Positions 18,195 through 27,085 of a DNA stretch of 64,000 bases are shown one piece after another (within the stretch, counting starts at the first letter, position 1; each line of letters begins with the position of its first letter). The position numbers were made by a program, and so were the translations under genes. The notes under the pieces are model-generated. The model ran no database searches. It saw only the letters and a program-made list of their open reading frames with translations, and was not told where the DNA came from. Origin of the DNA: an uncultured Gemmata sp. (GTDB lineage Bacteria; Planctomycetota; Planctomycetia; Gemmatales; Gemmataceae); the NCBI GenBank assembly GCA_937924775.1, contig CALDUT010000010.1, forward strand, positions 186,001-250,000, written 5' to 3'.

Positions 18195-19433
18195 TTACGA
18201 TATTGGTAATTTGTTCAGTTCTGCGACCAGTGATCGTAGAAACGGCTCCGCATCGCTGACAATGCCCACGGTTTGTGTACTGCCCCGATCCATCAGTTTC
18301 GTTACGGTGGCCGGGTTGATGTCGATACACGCCACCTTCACCCACGCCGGGAGGAGGTTGCCCACGGCCACCGAGTGAAGTGTGGTCGCCACCATCAGAC
18401 AAAACCCCACACCGGGTATCAGCCGCCGCATCGCGTCTTGGGCGGCCAAGATATCGGTGATGACTTCTGGAAGGGGGCCATCGTCGCGAATGCTTCCGGC
18501 CAGGACAAACGGCACCTGTCGGGTCACACATTCATACATGATCCCGCTTTGCAGTTGGCCTTTCTCGATCGCGCGTTGGATCCCGCCCAAACGCCGAATC
18601 GTGTTAATGGTTCGCAAGTGGTGTTCGTGCCCCTCGTCGGTGGGCAGTCCCTGATCGAGCGAGACTCCCAAGCTGGTGCCATAGAAAGCCTGTTCAATAT
18701 CGTGTGTGGCCAGGGCATTGCCGGCAAAGACGATGTTGATATCGCCATTGCGAATGAGTTGGGCGACCAATTCCCCGCCACCGGTATGAACCACGGCAGG
18801 CCCCAATACGGCGAGGATTTTTTCCCCGGCGGCCCGTGTTTTGCGGATGGCTGTGGCGATTTCCCGAACGCTGACGGCTTTGGGCCGTTCACTGGAAACC
18901 GGGCTCGACATGAACTCGAATAATTCGTGCTTGCGCATCTCCGCTTCGGGCGGGAAAACCCGTGTTCCTTGCCGCCCAATGACAATCCGATCGCCGATTT
19001 TGACGGCGGTCATGGGGATGCACCGTGCCGCGGGTCCGTCTGGGTCCACCAAAATCCCACAATCCATCTCCTGATCTTCCACATCGATCCATTCGCCCTC
19101 GAGCTTGATTTGCGTGCGGAAGTTGGTCGTACAGTAGAACCCGTCGGGGAAAGCGCCGTTCATGTCGGCGATGGCGATCTGGCAATCGCTGGGATGGGCC
19201 GGTACGGCTCCGTGGGGGTGGATTTCGGCCAGAATCGCTTCCAATTGCTCGGCACTATCGGCTTGAATTTCGATGCGGGCGAAACTGGTGTCGTCCTGTC
19301 GTTCACCGAGTTGGAGTGTTTCGATGTGGTAACGGCCGCCGCGGGACAGAATCGCATCCAACACCTTGGGTAGAAGGAGCGAGTCGATGATGTGGCCGGA
19401 CATTTCCACAAATTCCACATGCGGTGCCGCCAT
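18195..19433 (-). CDS. TIGR00300 family (LOR/SDH-like) enzyme
   Basis: A 412-residue protein of the TIGR00300/LOR-SDH conserved-domain family. Relatives in archaea act as ornithine cyclodeaminases, and the domain also forms the C-terminal half of cyanobacterial arginine-degrading enzymes; the reaction here is inferred only. Visible motifs: VEMSGHIIDSLLLPKVLDAI at the start, GPAVVHTGGGELVAQLIRNG, NALATHDIEQAFYGTSLGVS, GLPTDEGHEHHLRTIN and SVAVGNLLPAWVKVACIDIN (cofactor-binding fold). The ATG at 19433 has GGGAGG upstream and was preferred to an in-frame start 44 codons earlier. It stands alone, 137 bases upstream of the antiporter start. Confidence 0.82.
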   Translation of the reverse strand: MAAPHVEFVEMSGHIIDSLLLPKVLDAILSRGGRYHIETLQLGERQDDTSFARIEIQADSAEQLEAILAEIHPHGAVPAHPSDCQIAIADMNGAFPDGFYCTTNFRTQIKLEGEWIDVEDQEMDCGILVDPDGPAARCIPMTAVKIGDRIVIGRQGTRVFPPEAEMRKHELFEFMSSPVSSERPKAVSVREIATAIRKTRAAGEKILAVLGPAVVHTGGGELVAQLIRNGDINIVFAGNALATHDIEQAFYGTSLGVSLDQGLPTDEGHEHHLRTINTIRRLGGIQRAIEKGQLQSGIMYECVTRQVPFVLAGSIRDDGPLPEVITDILAAQDAMRRLIPGVGFCLMVATTLHSVAVGNLLPAWVKVACIDINPATVTKLMDRGSTQTVGIVSDAEPFLRSLVAELNKLPIS

Positions 19434-19603
19434 AACGCGAACCTCCCTGAGAATCTTACTCTCTTGATACCGAGAGCGGCGTTGGTTATCTACGGTCGCA
19501 GCATTAATGACGGGGGGTAAGAGACTCTCGATTAGCCTGGTGTTGAGGAGTGTCGGGGGTATCAAAGCACACGGCCGATCAATTTCCGAAACGACGATAG
19601 CAG

Positions 19604-19631
19604 TTGACCTTGGCGATCTCCCCGCTAAATT
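19604..19631 (+). promoter_or_regulatory. Candidate promoter for tRNA-His
   Basis: TTGACC (19604-19609) and TAAATT (19626-19631) are separated by 16 bases and lie about 75 bases upstream of tRNA-His on the same strand. The match to the sigma-70 consensus is moderate. Confidence 0.35.
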
Positions 19632-19705
19632 AATAAGGGATCATTGGCCATCCCAAACCAAGTTGGATCGCCAATACCTTCAGTGAATTTTATCCAAACC
19701 CTTAT

Positions 19706-19780
19706 GGTGGCCGTAGCTCAGTTGGTTAGAGCGCCAGATTGTGGATCTGGATGTCGCGGGTTCAAGTCCCGTCGGTCACC
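19706..19780 (+). tRNA. tRNA-His (GTG)
   Basis: Full cloverleaf. The encoded G-1 (19706) can pair with discriminator C73 (19780), the histidine identity element. The acceptor stem GTGGCCG pairs with CGGTCAC, including one G-T pair. The D-arm is AGCTCAGTTGGTTAGAGC, the anticodon loop reads TTGTGGA with anticodon GTG, and the T-loop is TTCAAGT. CCA is not encoded. An intrinsic terminator follows. Confidence 0.97.
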
Positions 19781-19814
19781 CTCAAAGTTCCATGTGTGAG
19801 TCGATTCCGATCGC

Positions 19815-19848
19815 ACCCGGTGCCTTGAGGCGCTGGGTATTTTCTTTT
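19815..19848 (+). terminator. Intrinsic terminator after tRNA-His
   Basis: Arms ACCCGGTGCC (19815-19824) and GGCGCTGGGT (19829-19838) pair over ten positions with two G-T pairs around a TTGA loop, followed by ATTTTCTTTT. A textbook Rho-independent terminator, 34 bases after the tRNA. Confidence 0.85.
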
Positions 19849-20270
19849 CCGGAGCGAATACCGAGAAATCTATCCTTGTCTATTAATCGTTTGATTCCAA
19901 CGCGAAGAATGATTGGTAACGACGACTACGCACTACTTCAAAAAAAACGCTCTGACAACCTCGGCCTAACACCGGATTGCTTTCTCTGGCCCCAGCGTCG
20001 ACTGTGAATTTCTCACGGCAATCCAATCCTTCGCAGGGTTGGTGTTTTGAACCTCTATCTCCCCAACTTTTCAATTCCATTCCCGCCGAGGTACTGACCG
20101 ATCGATTCGATACCACGGGACGTTTTCTAATTCAGAAACTCGCGGCAGGTGGGTTTTAGAAGCTGGTCAACACTTGTAAAGTGACAAAAAGCCACTGCGT
20201 TTCACGCGAACGGGCCAGACGGGACCGTTGGCAGCTCCCGGCGTTGACGGTTGAACTATGGGGGATTGGG
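19849..20270. other. Leader region upstream of glyA
   Basis: About 420 bases without a supported gene. A short + strand frame (19977-20159) has no start context or family. The region was inspected for a glycine or other riboswitch because glyA follows, and no recognisable aptamer core was found. Confidence 0.45.
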
Positions 20271-21578
20271 ATGGACATATTGCAACAAGCAGATCCAGAC
20301 GTGTTTGCAGCCGTTGCGGGGGAACGGCAGCGGCAGCAACTCGGTTTGGAAATGATCGCCAGCGAGAACTATACAAGCCCGGCGGTCATGGCGGCCCAAG
20401 GTTCATGCTTGACCAATAAGTACGCAGAAGGCTACCCAGGGCGACGCTACTACGGTGGCTGTGAGTTTGTCGATGTGGTGGAGAAGTTAGCCATCGACCG
20501 GCTCCGGCAGTTGTTTGGGGCCGATCATGCGAATGTTCAGCCCCATTCCGGAGCTCAAGCGAATATGGCGGTATTTCTGGCGACGTTGCAGCCGGGTGAT
20601 ACCATTCTTGGCCTCGACCTCGCCCACGGCGGGCACCTGACGCACGGCATGAAGCTGAATTTTTCCGGAAAGTATTTCCGTGTCGTCAGTTACGGCGTTC
20701 GCCGCGACAATCACCGCATCGACTTCGACGACCTGGCCCAAAAAGCCCACGACTACCGCCCCAAACTCATCATTGCCGGGGCGAGTGCCTATCCGCGTCA
20801 GCTTGATTTCGCCACCTTCGCGACCATCAGCCAGGAGGTGGGGGCCTTGTTGATGGTCGATATGGCCCACATCGCGGGGTTGGTAGCAGGACAGGTTCAC
20901 CCCAATCCGGTGCCATATGCCGATTTTGTCACGAGTACTACACATAAGACACTCCGTGGACCGCGCAGCGGATTTATTCTGTGTCGTACAGTCGCCGTTC
21001 CAGAACGGTTCCTAACCGACGATGATCGAGCCAAGAAGGAACCACCAACGTGGGACAAGCGGATCGATGCCGCGGTGTTCCCGGGTGTCCAAGGTGGGCC
21101 TTTGATGCATGTAATTGCTGCCAAAGCAGTTGCGTTCGGGGAAGCCCTTCAGCCGGCGTTTCGACAGTATGCTCGGCAGGTGGTGGCCAATGCCCAAACT
21201 CTGGCTGACGAACTATCAGCCGCCGGATTTTCGCTCGTCTCGGGTGGCACGGACAATCACTTGCTGCTTGTGGATGTCACAACCCACGGTGTTACCGGCA
21301 AATTGGCCGAACAGACGCTGGAACGGGCTGGTATTACGGTCAATAAGAACATGATTCCCTTCGATCCGCGAAAGCCTTTGGACCCCTCCGGTATTCGCAT
21401 TGGTACCCCGGCCCTGACCACCCGCGGGATGAAGGAAACCGAAATGCGGCACATCGGCCGATGGATCACCGAGGTTTTGAAGCACCCTCAGGACTCTGCG
21501 GTGATTGCCCGGGTCCGGGGGCAAGTGGTGGAGTTGTGCCGCCAGTTCCCCGCGCCAGCGGAAGCGTATGTAAACTGA
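20271..21578 (+). CDS. glyA: Serine hydroxymethyltransferase
   Basis: PLP enzyme that converts serine and tetrahydrofolate to glycine and 5,10-methylene-tetrahydrofolate, the main cytoplasmic source of one-carbon units. Family signatures: [20 protein letters not shown] near the start, [27 protein letters not shown], and the PLP-binding Lys226 in [13 protein letters not shown]. Near the end are [17 protein letters not shown] and [15 protein letters not shown]. At 435 residues it has normal bacterial length. The ATG at 20271 was preferred to an in-frame codon 90 bases earlier because the family begins about here. A small membrane protein gene follows within seven bases. Confidence 0.97.
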   Translation: MDILQQADPDVFAAVAGERQRQQLGLEMIASENYTSPAVMAAQGSCLTNKYAEGYPGRRYYGGCEFVDVVEKLAIDRLRQLFGADHANVQPHSGAQANMAVFLATLQPGDTILGLDLAHGGHLTHGMKLNFSGKYFRVVSYGVRRDNHRIDFDDLAQKAHDYRPKLIIAGASAYPRQLDFATFATISQEVGALLMVDMAHIAGLVAGQVHPNPVPYADFVTSTTHKTLRGPRSGFILCRTVAVPERFLTDDDRAKKEPPTWDKRIDAAVFPGVQGGPLMHVIAAKAVAFGEALQPAFRQYARQVVANAQTLADELSAAGFSLVSGGTDNHLLLVDVTTHGVTGKLAEQTLERAGITVNKNMIPFDPRKPLDPSGIRIGTPALTTRGMKETEMRHIGRWITEVLKHPQDSAVIARVRGQVVELCRQFPAPAEAYVN

Positions 21579-21584
21579 AGAGCC

Positions 21585-22055
21585 GTGTTCCTATGGGCCG
21601 AGGGCCGAGTAATCACTGTGGGTAACCCGATCGTATTGATTTGCTGTTGTTTGTTTCTCCTGCTGTTGGTGCCGGTGGCACTCTTTGCTGTCACGTTCAT
21701 TTATCGGTGGTCATGCGTGATTTGTGGGATTCCCAAACCCACGGTCATGGTTGCCGCGGGGATCATGTTCGTTGCGTGGCTGTCGCTGGTGATGGCCGTG
21801 GGGGTGTTGCGGGAAATTGTCCACACCGTGGCCGCGGGTATAGGATTACCTCGGTGGGAAGCGAGTATTTTGGTTTTCTTACTCGCCTTACCGGTGGATT
21901 TAGTGGTCTCTGCAGGGATTGAATCGGGTCTGATGGGGGTTCCCTTTGGTAAAGGGGTGGAAATTTGGTACACCCAGCGGCTGATTCAGCTCTCGATCAT
22001 TGCCGCCATCGGCCTCGTCATCGGCATCGTCGTTTTGGTCCAACAACTGACGTGA
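21585..22055 (+). CDS. Small membrane protein of unknown function
   Basis: Up to 156 residues with four predicted hydrophobic segments (for example VLICCCLFLLLLVPVALFAV, VMVAAGIMFVAWLSLVMAVG, ILVFLLALPVDLVVSAGI and LSIIAAIGLVIGIVVLVQQL). No family recognised. The start is uncertain: GTG at 21585 lies just after glyA with GAAG upstream, while GTG at 21618 starts closer to the first membrane segment. The stop overlaps the next start (TGATG at 22053-22057), so it is probably co-translated with the methyltransferase. The tight spacing suggests a glyA-membrane protein-methyltransferase operon. Confidence 0.7.
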   Translation: MFLWAEGRVITVGNPIVLICCCLFLLLLVPVALFAVTFIYRWSCVICGIPKPTVMVAAGIMFVAWLSLVMAVGVLREIVHTVAAGIGLPRWEASILVFLLALPVDLVVSAGIESGLMGVPFGKGVEIWYTQRLIQLSIIAAIGLVIGIVVLVQQLT

Positions 22056-23179
22056 TGACCCGGTATTTTGCCACCTGTGCCCGAGGCTTGGAGCCGCTTC
22101 TGGCCCGGGAACTCGCCTCGTTGAACGCCCAACAGGTGGAAGTGGGTCGCGGTGGAGTTGCCTTTGCGGGCGAACGTTCCCTTCTTTATCGCTGTTGCCT
22201 GTGGCTGCGGACGGCCATCCGCGTACTTCAACCCATTCTCGAAGCCGATGTTCACTCCCCCGATGAACTGTACGACGCGGTACGATCCCTCGACTGGTCG
22301 CGCTGGATGACTCCAGAACAAACCTTGGCCGTTGATTGCAACGTCCGCGATTCAGCTCTGACTCACTCGCAATACGCCGCCCGGCGAGTGAAAGACGCGA
22401 TTTGCGACCAATTTCGTGAACGCACCGGCCGCCGCCCCAGCGTGGATACCCAGCAACCCATGATCGCCCTGAATCTCCACGTTGCCAAAAATCACGCCAT
22501 TCTTAGCCTCGATGGCTCCTGGGTTTCTCTTCATAAACGCGGCTATCGGCCCATCCAAACCATCGCTCCGCTTAACGAAGCTCTCGCCGCCGGGTTGTTG
22601 CTTCAAGTGGCTTGGGATGGCTCGACACCGCTGGTCGATCCCCTGTGCGGTTCTGGCACATTCCCGATTGAAGGTGCTTGGATCGCGTTGAACCGGGCCC
22701 CGGGTTTGACGCGAAAATGGTTTCCCTTTCAGGCTTGGCGGGATTTTGACCGCCCGGTATGGAATGCCCTCCGGGATGAGGCTCGGACCGCGATGGCTAA
22801 GAAACTTTCCGTACCCCTTGTCGGTTCTGACGTTCGCCAGGATGTCGTGGATTTGGCCCAAAACAACGCTCGCGCGGCCGGAGTTGGGCATCTTATCCAA
22901 TTCACCACAAATGATGTTCGCCAGGCGCGGCCCCCGTGCGAAACCCCGGGGGTGGTCATGTGCAATCCCCCGTATGGGGAACGCATCGGCGAGGAAAAGG
23001 AATTAGCGAGTCTGTATCGGTGTATCAGTGCGGTTGCGCGGAAGTATTGGCCGAGGTGGAAATGGGTAATCTTCACGGGCAATCCTCGGCTTGCGAAGCT
23101 TGTGGACCTGCCGGTGATTCGGAAAACCCCGTTTTTTAATGGTTCGCTCGAATGCCATCTCTGGGAATTTCAAGCCTAG
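22055..23179 (+). CDS. THUMP-domain RNA methyltransferase (RlmL-like)
   Basis: SAM-dependent RNA methyltransferase of the RlmL/YpsC group, likely making N2-methylguanosine in 23S rRNA. The N-terminal part (YFATCARGLEPLLARELASL) and a THUMP domain to about residue 165 bind RNA. The catalytic part begins GYRPIQTIAPLNEALAAGLL and includes DPLCGSGTFPIEGAWIALN (SAM loop) and VMCNPPYGERIG (NPPY, target base). It is 374 residues, matching the N-terminal half of E. coli RlmL; the RlmK half is not fused here. The ATG at 22055 overlaps the upstream stop by one base. Confidence 0.92.
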   Translation: MTRYFATCARGLEPLLARELASLNAQQVEVGRGGVAFAGERSLLYRCCLWLRTAIRVLQPILEADVHSPDELYDAVRSLDWSRWMTPEQTLAVDCNVRDSALTHSQYAARRVKDAICDQFRERTGRRPSVDTQQPMIALNLHVAKNHAILSLDGSWVSLHKRGYRPIQTIAPLNEALAAGLLLQVAWDGSTPLVDPLCGSGTFPIEGAWIALNRAPGLTRKWFPFQAWRDFDRPVWNALRDEARTAMAKKLSVPLVGSDVRQDVVDLAQNNARAAGVGHLIQFTTNDVRQARPPCETPGVVMCNPPYGERIGEEKELASLYRCISAVARKYWPRWKWVIFTGNPRLAKLVDLPVIRKTPFFNGSLECHLWEFQA

Positions 23180-23299
23180 CCCTTCAGGGCAACAACTGCG
23201 GGGCTTGCCCCCAAGGTCGGCCCACAATCCCCCGGGTTCTCATGTCCATTTTCTCTACAGTCGATAAAACCTGAAACTGCTGAAAGGGGTTTGAACTCA

Positions 23300-24103
23300 A
23301 TGTGGGAACTTCGTGATCCGGTCAGCTCCGCTTCACACTTGCTGACCGCCATCTGGGCGATCTTTGCGACGGCCGTTATGGTCCGGCTGACCCGTGGATG
23401 GCCGCAGCGGCAGCTTCCAATCATCGTTTATGGCCTATCGATGGTGACGCTTTATTTGGCCAGTGGGGTCTTCCACGGCTTGCACTACGACAGCCCCGAG
23501 GAAAAACGTTTCTACCAAAAACTTGACCAAAGCGCGATCTATCTCCTCATCGCGGGCACATATACTCCGGTTTTGGCGATTCTACTCGAAAACCCTTGGC
23601 GGAAGTGGCTGCTACGCTTGGTGTGGTCGCTAGCGGTTGGTGGAATCGCCTGTTTGTGGTTTCTGCCCAAACTGCCGCATAGCACCATGATTGCTCTCTA
23701 TTTGGCCTTAGGGTGGGTCGGTGTGTTACCGCTGCCGCTGTATTACCGGGCTGTGGGTTGGCGGGCCATGAATTGGGTGTGGTTGGGGGCGGCTTTTTAC
23801 AGCATCGGGGCGGTGTGCGAATTGTTCCAATGGCCGGTGATTGTTCCCGGTTGGCTCCAAGCCCACGAAATTTTGCATTTCTGCGATACCGCAGGCAGTC
23901 TGGCTTTCTTCCTTTTTGTGATTCGATATGTCATTCCATATCAACCGATAGCCGCTGGTATAGCCCCGGCTTCAAGGCCGATCCCACAAGGGTGGCTTGG
24001 CAGTAATGCTAGGCAGGCAAGGGCAGGCCGATTTCCTCCCGCGGGCGTTGGGGGAGATTCTGGATCACCGCGCTTGCCAAGGGAGAAAGCACCGCGTGCT
24101 TAA
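23300..24103 (+). CDS. Hemolysin III / PAQR family membrane protein
   Basis: Seven-helix membrane protein of the hemolysin III (YqfA/TrhA) branch of the PAQR superfamily; relatives affect membrane lipid properties and some hydrolyse lipids with a zinc centre. Putative metal or catalytic residues: GVFHGLHYDSPEE, KLDQSAIYLLIAGTYTPV and AHEILHFCDTAG. The ATG at 23300 has AAAGGGG ten bases upstream. After the last membrane helix (FFLFVIRYVIPYQ) there is an unusual 45-residue Pro/Arg-rich tail, which may reflect a lost stop codon or late frameshift. Confidence 0.88.
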   Translation: MWELRDPVSSASHLLTAIWAIFATAVMVRLTRGWPQRQLPIIVYGLSMVTLYLASGVFHGLHYDSPEEKRFYQKLDQSAIYLLIAGTYTPVLAILLENPWRKWLLRLVWSLAVGGIACLWFLPKLPHSTMIALYLALGWVGVLPLPLYYRAVGWRAMNWVWLGAAFYSIGAVCELFQWPVIVPGWLQAHEILHFCDTAGSLAFFLFVIRYVIPYQPIAAGIAPASRPIPQGWLGSNARQARAGRFPPAGVGGDSGSPRLPREKAPRA

Positions 24104-24338
24104 TGAAGTCCGTCGCGGCTGTTCCAGAGCGTTGGCATACTTCCTGGTAACAGGCAATTGGGCCATGTTGGTAATACGCATTGGCCCGGTCGGGTATCCG
24201 ATGGACGGATCCGATTCTCCTTCGATATCGACCGTAATGACAGACGGGATGGCCGCGGGTATCGCGGGTGGGTGGTTGTTGTTGAACTTGTCTGCCAGCA
24301 GATCTCTTTTTTTGCGGATTTTTCCCACTTGCGAGAGG

Positions 24339-25781
24339 TTAATTCCGGCGGTGGGCGAATCGGCGCAGGCGGCGTAATGCGGCTTGCGCAGCGAAGTAAC
24401 CACACATCCCATGAACTCCGGCCCCTGGGGGTGTGGAGGCGGAGCAGATGAACAAATCAGGGTTGGGGGTTGTGTAGGGGTTCAGTCGCAGCGTGGGGCG
24501 GGCGAAAATTTGCCGGAGGTCCGCGATTCCCCCGACGATGTCACCGCCGATGTAGTTGGGGTTGTAATTCTCCATCGCCGCACAGTTCATGGTGTGTCGG
24601 GCCAGGATCAGGTCGCGGAAACCCGGGGCGAAGCGTTCAATCTGGGCTTCGATCCGCTCGGTCATGTCGCGGCTGCTGCCGGGGGGGACATGACAGTAGC
24701 CCCACGCGGTGGATTTTCCCGCTGGCGCACGGCTGGGATCGAAGGCCCCCGGCTGGGTGAGCATGACGAACGGCCGTTCCGCATGCTGCTTCTGCCACGG
24801 GGCCAATTCCGCAGCGGCCACTTCCTCCAACGTTCCCCCCACATGAACGGTACCCGCTTGTCGGCATTCCGGCGCACGCCACGGGATGGGACCCGCCAAC
24901 GCCCAATCGAGCTTGAAAACACCCGGCCCATGCCGAAATCGCACCAATTCTCGGCAGAACCGATCCGGGAAACGCTGACCAGCGATGTTGGCCACCAGCC
25001 GAGGCGATAAATCCAGCAAAATAACACGCGACGGGGGCAATTCATCAACCGATTTCACCCGCCAGCCAGTGTGAATCTCTCCGCCTAACTGATGCAGGTA
25101 AGACGCCAGGGCGTTCGCGATGTGTTGAGCCCCACCGCGGGGGAAAGGCCAGCCGACATGATGCCCTGCGAGTCCCAGCATGAGAGCCACCGCAGCGCTT
25201 GGCCGGCGATCCAGGGGCAACACAGCATGAGCTGCCAAGCCGGCCAACAAGGCGCGTGCCAAAGGGGTGCGGAACCACCCTTCGGCCAAGGCTTTCGCGG
25301 ACTGCATGGCACGCCAACCGAATCGGGCCGCCAACAACGGGTGTTTAGGAATTCGCAAGGGTCCGACCAAATCTGCGAAAAGGTGGTCGGCGCCGGCTAC
25401 CAACGGTTCCATCAGCTGCCGATACGATTCCGCGTCAGGCCCGAGTCGGTTCGCTGTCTCCTCGAGCGAACGCCATTGGGCGGCCGCCGTGCCATCATCG
25501 AAAGGTTGAGCGAACGTGACAGGAGGGTGAATCCATTCCAGACCGAATTGCCCTAGTGGGAGCGTTTTCCAGAAGGGGGACGCCACGGCCATGGGGTGAA
25601 CAGATGAGCAAATATCGTGCCGAAAACCGGGTAAGGTGAGTTCGGCCGTCCTCGTACCCCCCCCAATCGTGGCGGCGGCTTCCACCACCAGAACAGAGTG
25701 TCCCTTTTGGGCTACGGCGATGGCCGCGCTCAGCCCGTTGGGGCCCGAACCGACGACGACCGCGTCGTAGCTGCGGCTCAT
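24339..25781 (-). CDS. FAD-dependent oxidoreductase (phytoene desaturase-like)
   Basis: A 480-residue flavoprotein of the COG1233 group (phytoene desaturase/carotenoid isomerase-like amine oxidase fold). The FAD dinucleotide motif is at the start: DAVVVGSGPNGLSAAIAVAQ with VLVVEAAATIGGGTRT. PRGGAQHIANALASYLHQLG is the typical substrate-domain motif and CSASTPPGAGVHGMCGYFAA the C-terminal FAD contact. The substrate is not predictable; relatives act on carotenoids, prenyl lipids or other hydrophobic compounds. It starts four bases after the phosphoglycerate mutase stop and is likely co-transcribed with it. Confidence 0.87.
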   Translation of the reverse strand: MSRSYDAVVVGSGPNGLSAAIAVAQKGHSVLVVEAAATIGGGTRTAELTLPGFRHDICSSVHPMAVASPFWKTLPLGQFGLEWIHPPVTFAQPFDDGTAAAQWRSLEETANRLGPDAESYRQLMEPLVAGADHLFADLVGPLRIPKHPLLAARFGWRAMQSAKALAEGWFRTPLARALLAGLAAHAVLPLDRRPSAAVALMLGLAGHHVGWPFPRGGAQHIANALASYLHQLGGEIHTGWRVKSVDELPPSRVILLDLSPRLVANIAGQRFPDRFCRELVRFRHGPGVFKLDWALAGPIPWRAPECRQAGTVHVGGTLEEVAAAELAPWQKQHAERPFVMLTQPGAFDPSRAPAGKSTAWGYCHVPPGSSRDMTERIEAQIERFAPGFRDLILARHTMNCAAMENYNPNYIGGDIVGGIADLRQIFARPTLRLNPYTTPNPDLFICSASTPPGAGVHGMCGYFAAQAALRRLRRFAHRRN

Positions 25782-25785
25782 GGCA

Positions 25786-26991
25786 TCACGCACCGTATTT
25801 GCCGAGGCGTTGGGCGTGGGCCATCGCCAAAAGCATCAGGTGTTTGGCTGGAAATTGTCCCAAGCCGCCGTGCAGGCAAGCTTTTTCGCTGAATTGCGTC
25901 ACCTCATCGGGGCGACAGGTGTCGGCCACCAATAATGTAGGCACCGGATGCCACGAGTGCGACTTCAACTTACTTGGAGTGCTGTGATCGCCGGTCACAA
26001 TCAGCACATCGGGTTTGAGTTGGAGAATCTCGGGAAGGGCGGCATCGAGCGCTTCGATCATTTGCACTTTCGTGGGGAAATTGCCGTCTTCCCCACTACT
26101 GTCGGTGTATTTATAGTGCAAAAAGAAGAAGTCGTAGTCATTCCAAACCCGAGCGAGGGTTGCGATTTGGCTTTGAAGGGTTTGGCCAACGTCAAGGATG
26201 TCCATGCCCACCAAGCGGGCCAAGCCTTTGTACATCGGATACACCGCCAGGGCGGCTGCCCGCAGTCCGTAAACTTCGGGGAACGTGGCAATTTGGGGGT
26301 ACGTAGCAAATCCGCGCAGGGTCACGCCGTTAGTCGGGGTTTCGTCGGCCAGTACGCGAACCGCTTCGGCCACGAATTGATTGACCACCGCGGCGGTCCG
26401 TTGTGCGGCTTCATCCTCGCCTTTGGCCGTAAGTGGCGGAACCCCTACAGCTTGCGGGTCGGTATCGTTGACGCGATCCCCCAAACCGTCGCCGCGGATC
26501 ACCAAGACAAAGCGGTGTTCTTTGACCGGTTCAACGAACAGTTCGACGTTCGGTATGCGGATTGTACGTAGCTTGGCCACCGCAGCTTGGTTTTGTTCGT
26601 TGGTGGGGCGGCCTGCGCGGCGATCGATGATTTTACCGGCGGCATCAAGCGTACAGAAATTGCCACGAATGGCGACATCCTTGTGGCCCACCGGGAAATT
26701 GATGCCGAGGGCTTCGAGAATACCGCGGCCAATGCGATATTCCACGGGGTCGTAACCGAACAGGGCGAGGTGCCCGGGACCGCTGCCGGGCGTTATACCT
26801 GGTAAAACCGGTATGCTCAGCCCGGTTACGCCGACTTTCGCGCAGTGGTCGAGGTGGGGGGTATTGGCGGTTTCAAGTTCGGTCAGCCCACCAGGTTGGA
26901 GCGGCAAGCCCCCCAATCCATCTGCCACAAGCAAAACTATCTTAGTCTGCGCGGGTTCACGCAATTCGCGAATCAGATCGTGCATGTTCAT
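25786..26991 (-). CDS. apgM: Archaeal-type phosphoglycerate mutase
   Basis: 2,3-bisphosphoglycerate-independent phosphoglycerate mutase of the ApgM type, interconverting 3- and 2-phosphoglycerate in glycolysis. AP-superfamily metal site and nucleophile regions are visible: VLLVADGLGGLP, ELETANTPHLDHCAKVGVTG, PGITPGSGPGHLALFGYDP (Ser of the phosphoenzyme) and EYRIGRGILEALG. IVTGDHSTPSKLKSHSWHPV gives the C-terminal metal ligands. At 401 residues it has normal ApgM length. Two ATG codons (26991, 26985) are possible starts. It is divergent from pgi, another glycolytic gene, with about 95 bases between the starts. Confidence 0.95.
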   Translation of the reverse strand: MNMHDLIRELREPAQTKIVLLVADGLGGLPLQPGGLTELETANTPHLDHCAKVGVTGLSIPVLPGITPGSGPGHLALFGYDPVEYRIGRGILEALGINFPVGHKDVAIRGNFCTLDAAGKIIDRRAGRPTNEQNQAAVAKLRTIRIPNVELFVEPVKEHRFVLVIRGDGLGDRVNDTDPQAVGVPPLTAKGEDEAAQRTAAVVNQFVAEAVRVLADETPTNGVTLRGFATYPQIATFPEVYGLRAAALAVYPMYKGLARLVGMDILDVGQTLQSQIATLARVWNDYDFFFLHYKYTDSSGEDGNFPTKVQMIEALDAALPEILQLKPDVLIVTGDHSTPSKLKSHSWHPVPTLLVADTCRPDEVTQFSEKACLHGGLGQFPAKHLMLLAMAHAQRLGKYGA

Positions 26992-27085
26992 GCAGAAAAG
27001 TTTACGCACTGCCAAGAATGACGTACAGTTATCGTGAACCGAATCTGGATCGCGACCACAACTTCACTAGGTGCGGGGTCCACCG

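Noticed and set aside
19849-20270. Riboswitch upstream of glyA
   Set aside because: No glycine-aptamer core or other known riboswitch pattern could be recognised by eye.
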